12,141 bases of DNA from Betaproteobacteria bacterium UBA7395 (lineage in GTDB: Bacteria; Pseudomonadota; Gammaproteobacteria; Burkholderiales; Rhodocyclaceae): NCBI GenBank assembly GCA_002470165.1, contig DKNF01000120.1, positions 1 to 12,141 on the forward strand, in the 5' to 3' direction. The notes under the pieces were generated by a model that worked only from the letters and a program-made list of their open reading frames with translations, did no database searches and had not been told where the DNA came from. Each line of letters starts with the position of its first letter. Positions within the stretch are counted from its first letter, which is position 1. Positions 1 to 6,647 of this stretch are shown here, piece by piece. A program made the position numbers and the translations under genes.

Positions 1-735
1 GACGACTTCGGCACCGGCTACTCCTCGCTCTCCTATGTCTCGCGCTTTCCTTTCGACAAGATCAAGATCGACCAGAGTTTTGTCGAAGACATCATCGAGA
101 ACCCGGTCAACGCCGCCATTGCCACGGCCGCCATCGTCATGGCCCGCAGCCTGAACCTGGCCATCCTCGCCGAGGGTGTCGAAACCGAAGCCCAGGCGCG
201 ATTCCTGCGCGGCCGCCGGTGCGATGCGATCCAGGGTTTCCTGTTCAGCCCGGCCCTGCCGGCCGCCGAATTCGAACAACTGCTGGCCGGGCGGACCAGC
301 CTGCCGATCGCCGACATCCCGTCGAGCGGCAAGCAGACTCTGCTCATCGTCGACGACGAACCGAACATCCTCAACGCCCTGTCGCGCCTGTTGCGCCGCG
401 AAGGCTTCCAGATCCTGACCGCGACCTCGCCGCTCGACGCTTTCGAGCACCTGGCCAAGCAGCCGGTACACGTCATCCTCTCCGACCAGCGCATGCCCGA
501 CATGTCCGGCACCGAGTTCTTTGCCCGGGTACGCCAGCTTTACCCGGAAACCATCCGCATCGTGCTCACTGGCTACACCGACCTCGACTCGGTCACCGGC
601 GCCATCAACCGGGGTGCCATCTACAAATTCCTGACCAAGCCCTGGGACGATGACCAGTTGCGCGAGGAAATCCGCGAAGCTTTCCGCCTGGCCAAGGACA
701 AGCAGCAGGACAATCATGATCGGGAGACATCATGA
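1..735 (+). CDS. EAL-REC protein, C-terminal part (5' end outside window)
   Basis: The reading frame is open from base 1 and gives 244 residues; the start codon lies upstream of the window. Residues 1-95 are the C-terminal half of an EAL cyclic-di-GMP phosphodiesterase domain: DDFGTGYSSL at 1-10, the lysine of the KID motif (K22), the EGVET motif (E58, E61) and the QGFLFS motif (Q78). All catalytic positions visible in this half are kept, so the domain is probably active; the EAL signature itself is not in view. A receiver domain follows at about 113-235, with acidic pair D118/D119, phosphoacceptor D162, T190 and K213 in a KPWDDD motif. A receiver C-terminal to EAL is less usual than N-terminal. 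There is no DNA-binding domain. The stop overlaps the next start as ATGA, which indicates translational coupling to the kinase gene. Likely role: phosphorylation-dependent c-di-GMP hydrolysis in the cytoplasm. Confidence 0.93.
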   Translation, partial: DDFGTGYSSLSYVSRFPFDKIKIDQSFVEDIIENPVNAAIATAAIVMARSLNLAILAEGVETEAQARFLRGRRCDAIQGFLFSPALPAAEFEQLLAGRTSLPIADIPSSGKQTLLIVDDEPNILNALSRLLRREGFQILTATSPLDAFEHLAKQPVHVILSDQRMPDMSGTEFFARVRQLYPETIRIVLTGYTDLDSVTGAINRGAIYKFLTKPWDDDQLREEIREAFRLAKDKQQDNHDRETS

Positions 736-2930
736 CCCCGAATGACCCCGGCAACTTGTCGACCCTGGCCTGGCCGCTGGTTGCCCTGCTCGGTCTGCTA
801 GCCCTGGTCTTGCCGCGCCTGCTGCTGAACCGCCTGCAGCGCGAGAAGCAGCAGTTCCGCGCCTTCTTCGACCATGCCACGGTCGGCATGGCGCGCTCGA
901 CCATCGACCGCCACTGGGTCGAGGTCAATCCCGCCCTATGCCGGATGCTCGGCTACAGCGAGGACTTCCTGACGCATTGCGACTGGATCACCCTGACGCA
1001 CCCCGACGACCGGGAACTCAACATCCAGTTATTCAACAGCGTGCTGGCCGGCGAGCGTGACGGTTTCAATCTGGAAAAACGTTTTCTCCGCCCCGACGGC
1101 AGCATCGTTTTCGTCAGCTTGGCGGCCCGGGCCATCCGGCTGGATAACGGCCAGGTCGATTATTTCACCGTGGTCATCGAGGACATCACCCAGCGCCAAC
1201 TGGCCGAAAGGCAATTCGCCAACCAGGTCAGCCGCTCGTTAGCCTTGATCGAACTACCGCAGCAGGCCGAGGGCCTCGACGAACGGGAATTCATGCAACA
1301 GGCACTGGAACGGGCGGAATCGCTGACCGGCAGTCAGTTCGCCCTGCTCCACATCGTCGCCGCCGAGGACCAGCCGATCGAATTGCAGATCTGTTCGCGC
1401 AAGACGCCGGAGACGCTGGGTAACGACCGCAGCGCGCCCTGGCATGAGGTGGCTCACAGCGCCAGCGCCCTACGCCTGAACAACATCAGTAATGAAGCCA
1501 TGCCCTTGCTGCACCGCCTGATCAGCGTCCCGGTCTGCGAAGACCGGCAAGTGCGGATGATCTTCAGCGTCGGCAACAGCCGCGAGGATTACGACAATTA
1601 CGATGTCGAAACCGTCCAGTTGCTGGCCAACGAAACCTGGCGCATCGTCCGCCGCCAGCGAGCTGACCGCGCCCTGCGGCTGGCCATGCAGGTAGTCAAC
1701 GCCAGCCCGGTGGTCTGTTTCCGCTGGGCCGCCAGCAACGGCTGGCCGGTGGTGTTCGTTTCGGAAAACGTCAGCCAGTGGGGCTACACACCGGAGCAGC
1801 TGCAATCCGGCCAGCCCGACTTCGCCAGCATCGTGCACCCCGACGACCTGGTCCGGGTCGGCGACGAGGTCACGCGCCATACGGCGGCCGGCGCCACCGG
1901 CTACGAGCAGGAATACCGACTGATCACCGCCGACAATCGGGTGATCTGGGTCGTCGACCGGACCAAGGTGACTCGCGATGCGCACGGACTGCCGGTTTTC
2001 TACGACGGGGTGCTGACCGACATCACCGAACGCAAGGAACAGCAGCTGCTGATCGCCGACAACCTGGCCCGTCAGCAGCAATTGAACAAACGCCTGGAAG
2101 ACGCCAACAACCAGTTGCTGCAATCGGAAAAAATGGCTTCCATCGGCCAGTTGGCGGCCGGCATTGCCCACGAGCTGAACAATCCGATCGGCTTCGTCCA
2201 TTCCAATCTGGGCACACTGACCGGCTACCTCAACGACCTGATGACCATCCTCGACGCCTACGCCGATGCGGCTGCGCACCAGGGAGAAAACTGCCCCAAC
2301 CTGAGATCCATCGAGCAACTGCGTGAAGAACGCGACTTCGATTTCGTCCGCGACGACATCTTCAAGCTGCTCGCCGAATCGAAGGACGGCCTGGGCCGGG
2401 TGCGCAAGATCGTCCAGGACCTGAAGACCTTCGCCCGCGTCGGCGAGCAGGAATGGCAGGAGGCCGACCTGCATCAGGGGCTGGATTCGACGCTGAACAT
2501 CGTCTGGAACGAACTCAAGTACAAATGCCAGGTGGTCAAGGAATACGACGAGATTCCGCCGGTGTTCTGCCTGATCTCGCAACTCAACCAGGTGTTCATG
2601 AACCTGCTGGTCAATGCCGGGCACGCGATCGAGCAGAAGGGAACGATCACCATCCGCACCCGCCGTCTGGATGACGACAAGGTGTGCATCGAGATTGCCG
2701 ACACCGGCAAGGGCATTCCGCCGGAAAACCTGCGCCGCATCTTCGAGCCCTTCTTCACCACCAAGCCGGTCGGCCAGGGCACCGGCCTCGGCCTGTCGGT
2801 GTCCTACAACATCGTCCAGCGCCATCAGGGCCAACTCAGCGTAGACAGCGAACCCGGCCGCGGCACGACCTTCCGCATCACCCTGCCCATCCACCCCGAC
2901 ACCAGCGCCGCCCAGGAGAGAAAACAATGA
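732..2930 (+). CDS. PAS-GAF-like-PAS membrane-anchored sensor histidine kinase
   Basis: A 732-residue kinase. A hydrophobic helix at about 13-34 is the only membrane segment, leaving a very short N-terminal tail, so sensing is probably cytoplasmic. PAS 1 spans about 42-160 (HPDD at 90-93, ending in a DITQRQ-type PAC tail). Residues 175-310 look like a divergent GAF domain, and PAS 2 lies at about 318-435 (HPDD 369-372, DITERK 430-435). The H-box has H480 in AHELNNP, the N-box has N624 and N628, the G1 motif is DTGKG at 657-661, the F-box FEPFFTT at 671-677 and the G2 motif GTGLGL at 683-688. The kinase is therefore complete. The H-to-N spacing (148 residues) is long, from an extra helical stretch after the H-box. 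There is no fused receiver, so phosphate must go to separate receivers such as those encoded next door. The start has GGAG at 723-726, five bases upstream, and overlaps the preceding stop by ATGA. The signal sensed cannot be read from the sequence. Confidence 0.93.
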   Translation: MTPNDPGNLSTLAWPLVALLGLLALVLPRLLLNRLQREKQQFRAFFDHATVGMARSTIDRHWVEVNPALCRMLGYSEDFLTHCDWITLTHPDDRELNIQLFNSVLAGERDGFNLEKRFLRPDGSIVFVSLAARAIRLDNGQVDYFTVVIEDITQRQLAERQFANQVSRSLALIELPQQAEGLDEREFMQQALERAESLTGSQFALLHIVAAEDQPIELQICSRKTPETLGNDRSAPWHEVAHSASALRLNNISNEAMPLLHRLISVPVCEDRQVRMIFSVGNSREDYDNYDVETVQLLANETWRIVRRQRADRALRLAMQVVNASPVVCFRWAASNGWPVVFVSENVSQWGYTPEQLQSGQPDFASIVHPDDLVRVGDEVTRHTAAGATGYEQEYRLITADNRVIWVVDRTKVTRDAHGLPVFYDGVLTDITERKEQQLLIADNLARQQQLNKRLEDANNQLLQSEKMASIGQLAAGIAHELNNPIGFVHSNLGTLTGYLNDLMTILDAYADAAAHQGENCPNLRSIEQLREERDFDFVRDDIFKLLAESKDGLGRVRKIVQDLKTFARVGEQEWQEADLHQGLDSTLNIVWNELKYKCQVVKEYDEIPPVFCLISQLNQVFMNLLVNAGHAIEQKGTITIRTRRLDDDKVCIEIADTGKGIPPENLRRIFEPFFTTKPVGQGTGLGLSVSYNIVQRHQGQLSVDSEPGRGTTFRITLPIHPDTSAAQERKQ
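2914..2920 (+). promoter_or_regulatory. Shine-Dalgarno sequence setting the start at 2927
   Basis: AGGAGAG lies six bases before the ATG at 2927. The same frame is open further upstream, to at least 2684, but that stretch lies inside the ATP-binding domain of the preceding kinase and encodes arginine/proline/histidine-rich shadow sequence. The good ribosome site and the ATGA overlap decide for 2927. Confidence 0.8.
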
Positions 2931-4243
2931 GCGAGCCCAGCGACGCGCCCACCCTGCTGCTCGTCGACGACGAAGCCAGCATCCTGTCCGCCCTGCGCCG
3001 GCTGTTCCGTCCGCAGGGTTATCGCATCCTGACGGCCGAAAGCGGCACCGCCGGGCTGGAAATCCTCGAACGCGAAACGGTCGACCTGATCATTTCCGAC
3101 ATGCGCATGCCGGAAATGGACGGCGCCACCTTCCTCAAGCAGGTCAGACAGCGCTGGCCACAGATCATGCGCATCCTGCTCACCGGTTACGCCGACATCA
3201 GTTCGACCGTGGCCGCGATCAACGAAGGCGAAATCTACCGCTACATCGCCAAGCCTTGGGACGACAACGAGATCCAGACCGTCGTCCGCGAGGCACTGGA
3301 GCGGCAACGCCTGGAATCCGAGAACCGGCGGCTGACCGCGCTGACGCAGGCACAGAACGAGGAATTGAAAGCCCTCAATGCCGGCCTGGAACAGAAGGTT
3401 GCCGACCGCACGGCCGAGTTGCGCCAGGCCCTGGCCTTCGTCGAACAGGCACATGGCGAACTGAAGAAATCCTTCATGACCAGCGTCCAGGTCTTCGCCG
3501 GCCTGATCGAGCTGCGCAGCGGCCCGGCCGGCAAGCAACTGGCCGGCCACGGCCGGCGCGTTGCCGAAAATGCCCGCAAGCTGGCCAAGCGCCTCGCCCT
3601 GGGCGAGGCCGAGGTTCAGAACATCATGCTCGCCGGCCTGCTGCACGACATCGGCAAGCTCGGTCTGCCCGACGACCTGCTCGGCAAACCCTACAACCTG
3701 CTCGGCGCCGAACAGCGGACCCAGGTGATGAAACATCCGGTGATCGGCCAGAACATCCTGCTCGGCATCGAACGTTTCCGCGATGCCGCGCTGATCGTCC
3801 GTCACCATCACGAATGCTACGACGGCAGCGGCTACCCGGACCGCCTGGCCGGCATCGCCATCCCCCAGGGCGCGCGGCTGCTAGCGGTAGCCAACGACTA
3901 CGACTCGCTGCAGGTCGGCACGCTGGTGCAACGCCCGCTGAAGCCCACGGAAGCGCTGGATTTCCTGGTCGAGAACCGGGGCAAGCGCTATGACCCGGCA
4001 GCCGTCGATGCCTTCGTGCCGATGATCGCCGAGACGCTGAAGACCGGACCGGTGGAGATCCCGCTGCGCACCATGCACCTGAAGCCGGGCATGGTCGTCA
4101 GCCGCGACCTGATGCACCGCGACGGCTACCTGCTGCTCGCCACCGGCAGCGTCCTCAAGGCCGAAATCATCGCCCAGCTGGAGCGCATGGAACAGGTCGA
4201 ACAATACAACCTCACGGTTTACATTCGCCAGGAAGAAAAATGA
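2927..4243 (+). CDS. REC-HD-GYP response regulator, probable c-di-GMP phosphodiesterase (RpfG-like)
   Basis: A 438-residue cytoplasmic regulator. The receiver at about 8-125 has D14/D15, phosphoacceptor D58, T86 and K109. A coiled-coil linker covers about 127-180. The HD-GYP domain covers about 182-375: H208 in GHGRRV, the HD pair H240/D241 in LLHDIGK, H270 in KHPVIG, H294/H295/E296, and GYP at 302-304 in a DGSGYP context. HD-GYP proteins hydrolyse c-di-GMP to pGpG or GMP at a metal centre. One deviation is seen: where the family usually has ADxYDAL, this protein reads ANDYDSL, placing N323 where the last metal-ligand aspartate is expected, with D324 beside it. Residues 376-438 form an extra C-terminal segment of unknown role. 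RpfG is the named precedent for this domain order. Both ends overlap neighbours by ATGA, so it is made together with the kinase before it and the single-domain receiver after it. Confidence 0.93.
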   Translation: MSEPSDAPTLLLVDDEASILSALRRLFRPQGYRILTAESGTAGLEILERETVDLIISDMRMPEMDGATFLKQVRQRWPQIMRILLTGYADISSTVAAINEGEIYRYIAKPWDDNEIQTVVREALERQRLESENRRLTALTQAQNEELKALNAGLEQKVADRTAELRQALAFVEQAHGELKKSFMTSVQVFAGLIELRSGPAGKQLAGHGRRVAENARKLAKRLALGEAEVQNIMLAGLLHDIGKLGLPDDLLGKPYNLLGAEQRTQVMKHPVIGQNILLGIERFRDAALIVRHHHECYDGSGYPDRLAGIAIPQGARLLAVANDYDSLQVGTLVQRPLKPTEALDFLVENRGKRYDPAAVDAFVPMIAETLKTGPVEIPLRTMHLKPGMVVSRDLMHRDGYLLLATGSVLKAEIIAQLERMEQVEQYNLTVYIRQEEK

Positions 4244-4797
4244 GCCGCATCCTGATCGTCGACGACGAAACCTCCATCCTGAAAGCCCTGCAACGCCTGC
4301 TGCGGGCCGCCCCCTGCGTCTATGGCAACAAGCAGTTCGCGCTCGAAGTCGTGGCCTGCGAGTTGCCCAGCGACGCGCTGAAGCGTGCGCGACAGGAAGA
4401 ATTCGACCTGTTCATCAGCGACTACCGGATGCCGGAAATGGACGGCATCGAGTTCCTCAAGCAGGCCCGGGCCATCCAGCCCGATGCCGCGCGCCTGATC
4501 CTGTCCGGCTATGCCGACCTGAACGCTCTGGTTCGTGCGGTCAACGAAGTCGGCATCGAGCGCTTCGTCGGCAAGCCGTGGAACGATTACGAATTGATGT
4601 CGGCCATTGCCCAGGCCCTGGCCCACCGCGAACTGCTGCTGGAAAACCGCCAGCTGGCCGATCTGGTGCGCGTGGAAATGGGCGACAAGACCGCCGAACA
4701 GGTCGAAGCCGAACGCCTGGAGCGGATGGAACCCGGCATCACCAAGGTGAACTGGGGCCCCGACGGCTCGGTGGTGCTCGACGACACCCCGGATTGA
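4240..4797 (+). CDS. Stand-alone receiver protein with C-terminal tail
   Basis: A 185-residue protein. The receiver at about 1-130 has D8/D9, phosphoacceptor D61, S89 in the Thr/Ser switch position and K112 in GKPWND. D9 to D61 is 52 residues, whereas the equivalent distance in the other three receivers of this operon is exactly 43, so there is a nine-residue insertion between helix 1 and strand 2 (around residues 24-33). A charged helix (about 126-162) leads to a tail containing PGITKVNWGPDGSVVLDD, whose function I do not recognise. No enzymatic or DNA-binding output is present, so it may act by protein contact. It overlaps the HD-GYP gene by ATGA (AGGAAGA at 4230-4236 is its ribosome site), and its stop is three bases before the GTPase start. 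A receiver next to an MglA-like GTPase recalls RomR, an MglA-binding receiver protein of Myxococcus, but the tail is different. It could also be a CheY-like phosphate sink. Confidence 0.9.
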   Translation: MSRILIVDDETSILKALQRLLRAAPCVYGNKQFALEVVACELPSDALKRARQEEFDLFISDYRMPEMDGIEFLKQARAIQPDAARLILSGYADLNALVRAVNEVGIERFVGKPWNDYELMSAIAQALAHRELLLENRQLADLVRVEMGDKTAEQVEAERLERMEPGITKVNWGPDGSVVLDDTPD

Positions 4798-4800
4798 CGC

Positions 4801-5445
4801 ATGCCCGAACTGGACGACAAGCGCCTGAGTTTCAAACTGGTCTATTACGGACCGGCGCAAAGCGGCAAGACGACCAATCTCCTGCGTCTGCACGACCTGC
4901 TGGCGCCGGAATTGAAGGGTGAGGTGATGACCATGGAAACGCAGGACGACCGCACCTTGTTCTTCGACCTGCTGCCGCTCGGCTTTCGGGCGCCGTCCGG
5001 CCTGCTAATCAAGTGTCGCCTGTTCACCGTGCCCGGCCAGGTCGCCCATGACGGAACGCGCAAGGCCGTATTGTCGCGCGCCGACGGCGTCGCCTTCATC
5101 GCCGACAACCAGCGCGACCAGGAAACCAACAATGCCGAATCCTTCCGCAGCCTGACCGAGAACTGCGCCCGCGTCGGCATCGATTTCGAACGCCTGCCGC
5201 TGCTTGTCCAGTTCAACAAGTGCGACCTGCCCAGCGCCGTCCCCGAAGCCGAAATCCTCGGCCGCTGGGGCAACACGCCGTGGCCGGTGCATTTCGCTTC
5301 GGCCCTGCACGGCCGCGGCGTACGCGAAACCTTCGCCACCCTGCTCAGCCTGCTCTACCACCGCCAGAACGCGGCCTGCGGCCTGGCCGAACAACACGGA
5401 CTGAGCGAAGCGGCCTTTGTCGCAGGCCTGCTGGGACAGCCATGA
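4801..5445 (+). CDS. MglA-like small Ras-type GTPase
   Basis: A 214-residue cytoplasmic GTPase. The P-loop GPAQSGKT is at 17-24. The segment DRTLFFDLLPL (50-60) matches the switch I region of MglA, where a TLFFD stretch is characteristic. The G3 region reads TVPGQV (77-81 with flanks), the MglA-type replacement of the classical DxxG. The G4 motif NKCD is at 139-142 and a G5-like SALHGRGV at 167-174. All nucleotide-binding motifs are present, so it should bind and hydrolyse GTP. MglA proteins set cell polarity and direct type IV pili and gliding motors in Myxococcus; related GTPases occur in many bacteria. The usual partner MglB (a roadblock-domain GAP) is not recognisable here. The gene lies three bases after a receiver gene and overlaps a kinase gene by ATGA, with the pilus-type ATPase one gene further on, which suggests signalling control of a polar machine. 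About 25 residues after the core (190-214) are unassigned. Confidence 0.9.
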   Translation: MPELDDKRLSFKLVYYGPAQSGKTTNLLRLHDLLAPELKGEVMTMETQDDRTLFFDLLPLGFRAPSGLLIKCRLFTVPGQVAHDGTRKAVLSRADGVAFIADNQRDQETNNAESFRSLTENCARVGIDFERLPLLVQFNKCDLPSAVPEAEILGRWGNTPWPVHFASALHGRGVRETFATLLSLLYHRQNAACGLAEQHGLSEAAFVAGLLGQP

Positions 5446-6647
5446 GCGACGCCAATTTCGACCGCGAATGGCAACTCGGCGACCTGCTCGATCCGGCCCA
5501 GCTGGCGCGTGTCGGCGGCGCATTGACCACCTTGCTCGGTGGCGATTGTGCCATTGCCGACGGCAACGGCAATGCCCGCTTCGGGCGGATCGCGCCCGGC
5601 GCCCGGCACCGGGCGGTTGCCCTGGAGCTCGAGCCGGTGGCCGTTGTCCACAGCGCCAGCGCCGACGACCGACAACTGGCCGCCGCCGGCGAACTGCTGC
5701 ATGGCATCCTGCGCACCCAGGTGCGTTATCACATGGCCTCGGCACTCCACCTGGAAGCCGTGGCCGAGGATTTCGAATCCCTGAAGCGCAAGCATGCCCA
5801 CCTGCAGGCGTCGGAAGCACGTTACCGCCAGCTCGCGGCCGAGCTTGACGCCCGCGTCAAGGCCCAGGTCGCGCAACTCGAGGAGCGCCAGCAAATGCTC
5901 TACGAAGCCGAAAAACTGGCCTCAGTCGGTCAACTGGCTGCCGGCATGGCCCACGAGATCAACAATCCGCTGGGCTTCGTGCGCAGCAACCTGAGCAGCT
6001 TCCAGCGCTACCTGACGCAGTTTTCCAGCCTGCGCGAACGCCTGACCAAAGACCTGCCGGCCTGGCAGGCCCTGGACCTCGATTTCCTCATCGAAGACGG
6101 CCGCGAACTGCTGCACGAAAGCGACCAGGGACTCGAGCGCATTGCCCGCATCGTCGGCGACCTCAAGGCCTTTTCCAATGTTGACCGCGCCAGCGAGGCA
6201 TTCACCGACATCAACGAATGCATCCGCCAGGCGGCGGCCGTCATCGAAGCGCAACTGCCACCCGGCATCGGCCTGCAACTCGACCTGCTGCCCATGCCGT
6301 CGATGGTCTGCCTGCCCGGCCATCTCAAGCAGGCCCTGTTCAACATCCTGCGCAATGCCGTCCAGGCCGTCAGCGACAGCGGCAAACCCGGCACCATCAA
6401 GGTCAGCTCGCAGGCCACCGCGGACACCCTGTCCATCCGCATCCAGGATACCGGCGTCGGCATGCGTGCGGATCAGCTCGAACACGCTTTCGAACCTTTC
6501 TACACGACCCGCGGCGTCGGCCGCGGTGCCGGTCTGGGCCTGTCCACCGCGCGCAGCATCGTCCTCGCGCATAGCGGGACCATTTCCCTGAGCAGTCGGC
6601 CGGATGCCGGCACCACCGTCACCATCGACTTTCCCGCCCCGCCATGA
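5442..6647 (+). CDS. Soluble sensor histidine kinase with unidentified N-terminal domain
   Basis: A 401-residue kinase with no membrane segment. The start at 5442 overlaps the GTPase stop as ATGA, with a weak GGGA at 5433-5436; the frame is open upstream but only as shadow sequence of the GTPase. Residues 1-110 form a small domain that I cannot place firmly; LLDPAQL near the start and the following hydrophobic pattern resemble shortened PocR or GAF-type sensor domains. A coiled coil covers about 105-160. H171 in MAHEINNP is the phosphorylated histidine, N305 lies in the N-box (NILRNAVQAV), DTGVG is at 336-340, FEPFYTT at 350-356 and GAGLGL at 362-367. The core is related to, but more diverged from, the two other kinases of the operon. 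It lacks a fused receiver, so it probably signals to one of the local receivers, perhaps the one fused to the ATPase encoded directly downstream. Its position next to the GTPase may mean that the two proteins interact. Confidence 0.92.
   Translation: MSDANFDREWQLGDLLDPAQLARVGGALTTLLGGDCAIADGNGNARFGRIAPGARHRAVALELEPVAVVHSASADDRQLAAAGELLHGILRTQVRYHMASALHLEAVAEDFESLKRKHAHLQASEARYRQLAAELDARVKAQVAQLEERQQMLYEAEKLASVGQLAAGMAHEINNPLGFVRSNLSSFQRYLTQFSSLRERLTKDLPAWQALDLDFLIEDGRELLHESDQGLERIARIVGDLKAFSNVDRASEAFTDINECIRQAAAVIEAQLPPGIGLQLDLLPMPSMVCLPGHLKQALFNILRNAVQAVSDSGKPGTIKVSSQATADTLSIRIQDTGVGMRADQLEHAFEPFYTTRGVGRGAGLGLSTARSIVLAHSGTISLSSRPDAGTTVTIDFPAPP

Noticed and set aside
2684..2926. Upstream extension of the REC-HD-GYP frame
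   Set aside because: It lies within the kinase ATP-binding domain and encodes low-complexity shadow sequence. The strong ribosome site at 2914-2920 supports the start at 2927.
1470..2927. Long - strand open frame of 485 codons opposite the first kinase gene
   Set aside because: It is antisense shadow of a GC-rich coding region. It shows no recognisable domain, and the + strand frame encodes a complete kinase.
5442..5775. N-terminal part of the soluble kinase as a definite MglB-like roadblock domain
   Set aside because: The idea fits the GTPase neighbour, but I see no roadblock signature, and the start looks closer to PocR/GAF-type sensors. It is kept only as a question to test.
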